This document shows, one piece after another, positions 58,901 to 64,000 of a DNA stretch of 64,000 bases. Position numbers and translations under genes: made by a program. The notes beneath the pieces were generated by a model that did not search any database, was not told the origin of the DNA, and saw only the letters and a program-made list of their open reading frames with translations. Location of the stretch: assembly GCA_025345505.1 (NCBI GenBank), contig JANVCC010000130.1, positions 10,922,736-10,986,735 of the forward strand. The letters run 5' to 3'. Source of the stretch: Todiramphus chloris collaris (taxonomy: Eukaryota > Chordata > Aves > Coraciiformes > Alcedinidae). Positions within the stretch are counted from its first letter, which is position 1; every line of letters starts with the position of its first letter.

Positions 58901-61900
58901 CCAGACTTAAACAAAGAGTGATGGTGCACATAACTGCCTTGGTTTAACTAAATTGGGTTCTATCACTTTAAGCTAAGTCAGCATGGGGACCTTGACTGTG
59001 GCAGTAGCTGGGCATGATGCAGCAGTATTATTTGTGTGTTTTCTGTGTTCTAGGTGGTAGATGCCAGGGCTGGACCCAGTCTTAAAACAACATTAAAACC
59101 AAAGAAAATGAAAACTCTGTCTGGAAGTAGAATAAAGAGCAATCAAATCAGCAAACTGCAAAAGGAATTCAAGCGGCACAGTAAGTAGATCCACAGAGAT
59201 TTTGGCAATAAACTTTGGCCTCCCCTAACATAGCTTGCTGTTATCCGGTGGAGCTGAATTCAATTGTACACTCACACATTTGGGTGCTCCTTGTTTTCAC
59301 AGCCTTCTCATCCTCTGAGGGCTTGGGGAAGCATGGAATAAGGAGGAAAAGCTTGTGTGCAAGGTGGGCTGCAAGACAGGTGGGGGAGTGGGAAGCCTGG
59401 CTTGAAAGTGTAGGCAGTTGTAGCTTATGTCCCATGATTAAGTGATGTGTCTCTAGAAAGAACTTCTTGGGCAAGACCCTCATTGAGACTGAAGCTGGAA
59501 GAAGTTTCTCCCCGCTCTCAGTAATGCACTATGGCCACTTTAATTTCTCTCTTCCCAAGAAGCACTTGTCTGTTGATGCTGGTGACAGTCTTTTTCTTCT
59601 GTATGTGTTTTCAACCCAGGCTTTCTATTTAGCCTTTTTTTTTTTTTTTTTTTTGCTCCTGACCCCCTTTAAATTCCTACCATATTTCTTCTGTATAGTT
59701 TCCTTACACCTTCCTTTGCCAGTCTCAGTGATTTCTTACTATGAGCACTATGACTCTTCAAATAAATTTGGATTCATAGCTTTCCAACAAAGCCATCTGC
59801 TAGTTACACTCTAAATTGTATGGTGGTGCTTCAGGTTTTTCCTCTAAAGCAAAACTTCCAGCTTCTTAACTGGTGCTGACTTGGTCTTCTCTCTCTTGCA
59901 AGTATCCTACCTGGCCTGAAGGAAAAGCTCTCCAAAGAATCTGTAGTTAATCTAATTGTGTTACTGTTTGTTCCAGAGATGATAACTAAAAGGTAGGTTC
60001 AAACCCTCTGTTAAGGCCTGTGTCTGCACTGAGCCTATAGTTCATGGTCTCAATCCACCAAAAGCTCAATACTGCCCAGCCCATTGCACTAATAAGAACT
60101 TTACAAGACTTTTAAATGAATGGCTGAGAAAGGAGATTTACAGTGAAAGTACTAGGTCTGAAGCACAGATCCCCCAACATCTTCCAGTGATTCCAGACCC
60201 AGACTAGGATCTTGTTCAAAGTGTGTCCTGCACAGGCTATATTTGAGAGCCAGGAACTGAAGCCTGATCCTGAACCTCCTTCCATTCCAGTTCTGAGGTC
60301 TCTCTCCCAAATGCTGACAGTCTCTCCGTTGAAATGAGCGGGGCAAGTGAAAAATGGGTTGTTGTTGTTTGTTAGGCTTTTCTTGTTAATTAAAAAAAAA
60401 TCTGTCTCTGTTTCCACTCTGTATGTGACCTTTCACAAGTCAGGAAGAGGATAAGTTGTTGGATGTATGGATTGCATTTATTCTTTCCCCTATAGATTCT
60501 GATGCCCACAGCACCACTTCGAGTGCCTCCCCAGCTCAGTCGCCCTGCTACAGTAACCAGTCTGATGATGGCTCTGACACAGAGATGAGTGCTGGGTCCA
60601 GCAGAACACCAGTTTTCTCCTTTTTAGATCTCACATACTGGAAAAGGTAAAAAGGAACAGAACGTACACTCTCTGCAGATAGTAATTCACTTCAGGTACA
60701 CAGTGCTTGATTCTGCTTCTTCGGGAATTTTACGATGATGAACTTAATGTGTTTTAAGGACATTATTTAAGTCATAGAATCACAGAATGGTAGGGGTTGG
60801 AAGGGACCTCTGGAAATCATTGAGTCCAACCCCCCTGCCAACACAGGAACACCTAGGGCAAGCCACACAGGAATGGATCCAGGCAGGTCTTCAAAGTCTC
60901 CAGAGAAGGAGACTCCACAACCTCCCTGGGCAGCCTGTTCCAGGCTCTGTCACTCTCACAGTGAAGAAGTTTTTCCTCATGTTGAGGTGGAACTTTCTGT
61001 GTTTCACCTTGCTACCATTACCTCTTGTCCTATCACAGGGCACAACTGAAAAAGAGACTGGCCCCTTCTGCTTGACATCCACCCTTCAGATATTTGTAAA
61101 CGTTAATAAGATCCCTTCTTAGTCTTCTCCAGGTTAAAGAACCCCAGGTCTCTCAGCCTTTCCTCATAAGAGAGATGTTCCAGTCCCTTCACCATCCTTG
61201 TAGTTCTTCATTGGACTCTCTCTAGTATTTCCCTACCCCTCTTGAACTGGGGAGATCAGAACTGAACACAGTACTCCAGATGTGGTCTCACTAGGGCAGA
61301 GTAGAGTGGGAGGAGAACGTCCCTCGACCTGCTGGGTGGAGTATTATACATTATCTGTCTGTCTTTGGAAAGAAATGCCATGTGTTTAAGATGTTTTCCC
61401 CTATCTCTGTCCAGTTCTCTAAATAATAATACAGTTGCTGGAAAATATTTTTGCATTTTTGGGAGTAACAGATAATATTCCTCACTGTCATTATCTTGTC
61501 TTAAAACCGTTCTGTAGATGTAATGTGTTACCAAGTACAACAGTGCTCTCAGCTTGCCAGCAAAACATAGCATTTAATTTGGTTGACTTGTGATGATAGT
61601 CATAAAAAAAAAAAAAGGAAAACAACCACCCACCAAAACCACAAAAAACTATCCCCTCAAAAACCCCCAAACGTGATGTAGGAGAACCACAAGATTTCTG
61701 GGAGCTGACTAGCTTGTTATCTTTTATTGACTGTTGTGTAGCTAATTGCCCTATTGACATTGTTGTGACTTTGCTGCCTCCTCTCAAATGATGTTTGCAG
61801 TGTATTGCTGTCAAGGTTGGTTCAGCCCAGATAGTTGTTTATTTGAAACTTTTCTGGAAAGCAAAATGGGAGACTTAGTTTTGTATAGACATGGGGGGGT

Positions 61901-62297
61901 TGTTTTGTTTTTTTCTTTTACCTGTGTTGTTTGTCCCCCCCCCCCCCCCTCCCCCAAGCAGTGTTGTGGATTTAGACTCAGACTTTTCTTTCTGAGCAGC
62001 CTCTTCCCTCCTGTCCTCTGAGCTGGAAGCTCATAAAATTAGTGTCTTTGGTCAAACTGATACTTTGCATTTCTGTAAATACTGTATACTCTGAACACAC
62101 AAACGATCAGTCTCTCTCCTGTCATTTCTTCTAGGCAAAAGGTCTGCTGTGGAATTATTTATAAAGGGCGTTTTGGGGAAGTCCTCATAGACACTCATCT
62201 CTTCAAACCTTGCTGTAGTAATAAAAAGTCTGCCACCGAAAAGCCAGAACAAGAAGGACCCCAATCTCCTGCAATCTCCACCCAAGAGGAGTGGTGA
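55832..62297 (+). CDS. SINHCAF: SINHCAF (FAM60A), complete, 5 coding exons, 222 residues
   Basis: SIN3-HDAC complex-associated factor, a nuclear subunit of the SIN3 histone-deacetylase corepressor that helps target it to cell-cycle and TGF-beta/migration genes (family knowledge). Joined exons 55832-55959, 58064-58163, 59054-59180, 60496-60646 and 62135-62297 give 223 codons with stop. Human is about 221 residues. The protein starts [21 protein letters not shown]16-x2-C19 and C53-x2-C56 form a GATA-like zinc finger. Residues about 85-115 are a basic Lys-rich stretch and about 119-155 a Ser/Asp-rich disordered segment. The conserved [20 protein letters not shown] motif and an acidic C-terminus ending QEEW follow. 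The start codon has A at -3. All junctions are AG/GT and the frame is intact. The promoter is the CpG island 10 kb upstream. Confidence 0.98.
55960..58063 (+). other. SINHCAF: SINHCAF intron 2
   Basis: Non-coding. T/G-rich low-complexity tracts lie at 57173-57216 and 57700-57780. A G run is near 58005. No other feature. Confidence 0.8.
58064..58163 (+). CDS. SINHCAF: SINHCAF second coding exon (zinc finger)
   Basis: TTTACCAG acceptor and CAT|GTTAGT donor. It encodes [20 protein letters not shown] then [13 protein letters not shown], completing the C-x2-C pair. The donor has T at +3 (GTTAGT), weaker than the others. Confidence 0.97.
58164..59053 (+). other. SINHCAF: SINHCAF intron 3
   Basis: Contains a two-unit 29-base tandem duplication near 58284-58337 and a T/G-rich tract at 58366-58430. 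Nothing else recognised. Confidence 0.8.
58284..58337. repeat. 29-base tandem duplication (two units)
   Basis: CCTACCCTCA followed by a CAAATATTTCACAAA-like segment occurs at 58284 and 58313, with minor differences. Confidence 0.8.
59054..59180 (+). CDS. SINHCAF: SINHCAF third coding exon (basic region)
   Basis: GTTCTAG acceptor and CACA|GTAAGT donor. It encodes [20 protein letters not shown] then [20 protein letters not shown] and RH, a Lys/Arg-rich stretch that probably carries nuclear-localisation signal and binding roles (inference). Confidence 0.97.
59181..60495 (+). other. SINHCAF: SINHCAF intron 4
   Basis: Non-coding. A T run lies near 59636-59654. Nothing else. Confidence 0.8.
60496..60646 (+). 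CDS. SINHCAF: SINHCAF fourth coding exon (Ser-rich and [11 protein letters not shown])
   Basis: CCTATAG acceptor and AAAAG|GTAAAA donor. It encodes [20 protein letters not shown] then [20 protein letters not shown] and SFLDLTYWK. Several SP sites and a DGSDTEMS acidic patch are seen. Confidence 0.97.
60773..61335 (-). mobile_element. CR1 LINE, 3' portion with ORF2 C-terminal remnant, antisense
   Basis: + strand begins CATAGAATCACAGAATGGTA, then GGAAGGGACCTCTGGAAATC and CTGGGCAGCCTGTTCCAGG, the complement of the CR1 3' UTR. Beyond it, the minus strand reads [16 protein letters not shown], the conserved C-terminal end of the CR1 reverse transcriptase frame, broken by a stop soon after. It is the longest CR1 copy here and 5'-truncated. 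The low-coordinate end is the element's 3' end. Confidence 0.95.
61935..61956. repeat. C16-T-C5 run
   Basis: Long C-rich homopolymer in the last intron. Run length is uncertain. Confidence 0.85.
62135..62297 (+). CDS. SINHCAF: SINHCAF last coding exon
   Basis: TTTCTTCTAG acceptor. It encodes [20 protein letters not shown] then [20 protein letters not shown] and [13 protein letters not shown], then TGA at 62295-62297. The C-C pair and GRFGEVLID are the conserved C-terminal domain of the family. Confidence 0.98.
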
Positions 62298-64000
62298 CTT
62301 CCTTGGATAGCTGCAGAAGGTTACACAGATCCTCTTATTCTCTGGAAAAATACTAGAAAAGTGACTGTTCACTTTGGACACCTGCTATGCTGCCAAAAGA
62401 CTATTCCCTAACTGTTTTGGGTTTTACTGCTACAATTCCACAAACTCTGAAGCCAGTTCGTATCTTTTCAGAAAGACTGTACATAGTATTTAAGATGCTG
62501 TGGAACACTTAGCAAAGCTGAATGCTGCTGCAAGGTTGTCTAATCTTCCCCCTCTACCCTCCCTCCCACTCACTTCACAAGTGAATATGAGGATGGGTTT
62601 TTGTATATTAAAGTATATGTAGTTCATGTTTCTGTATTGAAAGAAGCAGTGGTTCTAAAGCTTTTTTTCTCCCCCTTTTTTTTTTTTAAGTTGGTTGGTA
62701 ACCTCCTTTAAATCCCCAAGAAAATATTTCATTCTTAGACATTTATGAGTCGATAAGATGAATTAATACATAGAAATGTTATAAGTCACCTCTCTAGTTA
62801 TATAAATATATATTTTTTAAAGGTGTGGAGATCTCACCCTATACTACTGACGTAACAAAGACAAATATTTCATCCCTCTGATGTGACACAGACTGGTAAA
62901 CTTCAGACATCTTTACTACAAGTGGTAGTTATCTGAGAAGGCCCCCAACATAAAGTGCTCTTCAGAAGTGGTGGGAGAGCTCTTCTCCTTAGCTAAGGAG
63001 GAAGATTTGCCTAAGAATTTAACATAGTGAAATGGGAGGCTACTTTTAGCCCAGCAAGCAAACACCCTGGGCTTCACGTAGTAACTGACTGGTGATTAAG
63101 GATGGACCGAGAGAGCCATCTCAACACCGAAGCTAGGTGTAGATGATGGCCAAAACTGAGTAACTGCTGTCTGTTGGCCCAATGCAGCTGAAATGTGACC
63201 ACAGGCTAGACTTCATGCTGGTTTTGTGCCTGACATTGAACCAAACCCTTCACTAAGCAAATCAGACTCTGATCCAGGGACATAATCTGAGATTACAGCC
63301 TGGGGTCTGGATTCATGACTGCTGCTCTGGAACCTCTCTGCAGTGTTTCTCTGTGTTTAGGTTTTAGGTTTTTTGTTTCTTTATTTAAACAACCACCAGA
63401 TCAATGCTTTTGTGAATACTGAATATGAATAAGTTCTGTTAAGAATGGTGCTGTGTTCAATCAAGGCAGCTCTGTTTGCATACGTGATCAAAATATAGTA
63501 TGGATTCCCAGACAAACTCGTGTGCAAACCATTGTGACACTCCTTCAAGCTCTGCTTTGCCCATAAGGTGGAGTGCTGCAGTTATAGCTCCCAATTGCTT
63601 CATGTTCCTTTTATGAAGGTTTAACTTCTGTAAGCTGGGAATTCTGCTTTTTGGTTGCTTCTGGTTTTGGGGTGAGGGAAGATTTTTCTTACTATTACTC
63701 TTTTGGGATATTCTACAATGGATTGCTACAAGCTTTCCTTTTTCTGAGAGTCATCGGCATAATACTGTGGTGGGTAGGGCTTAGGACTGGATTTTCATAT
63801 AATCACACTTCCTGAAATGGGAATGCTTAGCAAATGAAAATACAGGTAGGGAAAGATAACACAGGTTTTAAGAGGAGACTCTACCCTCAAAGTTGGTGTG
63901 TCTGGTTTTTTGTTTTGTTTATTTTTTCCTCTCCTTCCACTGGATAAGCCAACCTCTGGAGAGAAAGAACATCAGGGGAAACAGGGCTTTGGCATATCGT
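62298..64000 (+). other. SINHCAF: SINHCAF 3' UTR and downstream
   Basis: Untranslated sequence after the stop. The only clear poly(A) hexamer is ATTAAA at 62607. No canonical AATAAA follows before the window ends, so the real end could be there, or beyond 64000. It contains a pyrimidine-rich run at 62662-62690. No other gene seen. Confidence 0.65.
62607..62612 (+). terminator. ATTAAA, possible SINHCAF poly(A) signal
   Basis: Common variant hexamer about 310 bases after the stop, followed by T/G-rich sequence (TATATGTAGTTCATGTTTCT). Confidence 0.5.

Larger units (their letters stand above)
60647..62134 (+). other. SINHCAF: SINHCAF last intron, with antisense CR1
   Basis: Holds a CR1 of about 560 bases (60773-61335), an A/C-rich tract (61598-61672) and a C16-T-C5 run (61935-61956). 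Confidence 0.85.

Overview
The window is bird nuclear DNA. It carries 3'-truncated CR1 LINEs with the avian terminal signature (ATTCTATGATTCTATG or its complement), has short introns, and holds two orthologous genes in the vertebrate order DENND5B then SINHCAF (FAM60A), both on the + strand. The species cannot be named from the sequence alone. I recognised the two genes by reading their exons and recalling the protein families. No database search was run.

Layout. 1-1627 is intron of DENND5B. 1628-23959 holds the last 14 coding exons of DENND5B (603 complete codons, roughly the C-terminal half of a protein of about 1,270 residues): the end of the linker after the DENN module, the first RUN domain, the PLAT domain and the second RUN domain, ending ...SLIKGVDV-stop. 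A long 3' UTR follows to a polyadenylation signal at 27748. About 27.8-44.5 kb is intergenic, with no gene I can support. 44.56-47.7 kb is a large CpG island with a 400-base assembly gap (45378-45777). It contains the SINHCAF promoter and a probable non-coding first exon ending at 45235. SINHCAF intron 1 runs to 55811. Five coding exons (55832-62297) encode a complete 222-residue protein. The 3' UTR runs from 62298, with a possible poly(A) signal at 62607.

All 18 intron boundaries involving these 19 coding exons that lie inside the window obey AG/GT, and every exon phase joins without a frame break, so both genes look intact. DENND5B is a DENN-family Rab exchange factor and Rab effector of membrane traffic. 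SINHCAF is a subunit of the SIN3-HDAC corepressor. They share a neighbourhood, not a pathway.

Points worth a second look are a CpG island inside a DENND5B intron just upstream of the PLAT-encoding exon, a (TG)8 tract replacing the polypyrimidine tract at one acceptor, a G-quadruplex motif in a 29-base duplication plus long C and U runs in the DENND5B 3' UTR, a palindromic NRF1 site and a CRE-like site in the SINHCAF island, and an antisense CR1 in the last SINHCAF intron. I found no evidence for a novel gene system. The rest is ordinary intronic and intergenic bird DNA.
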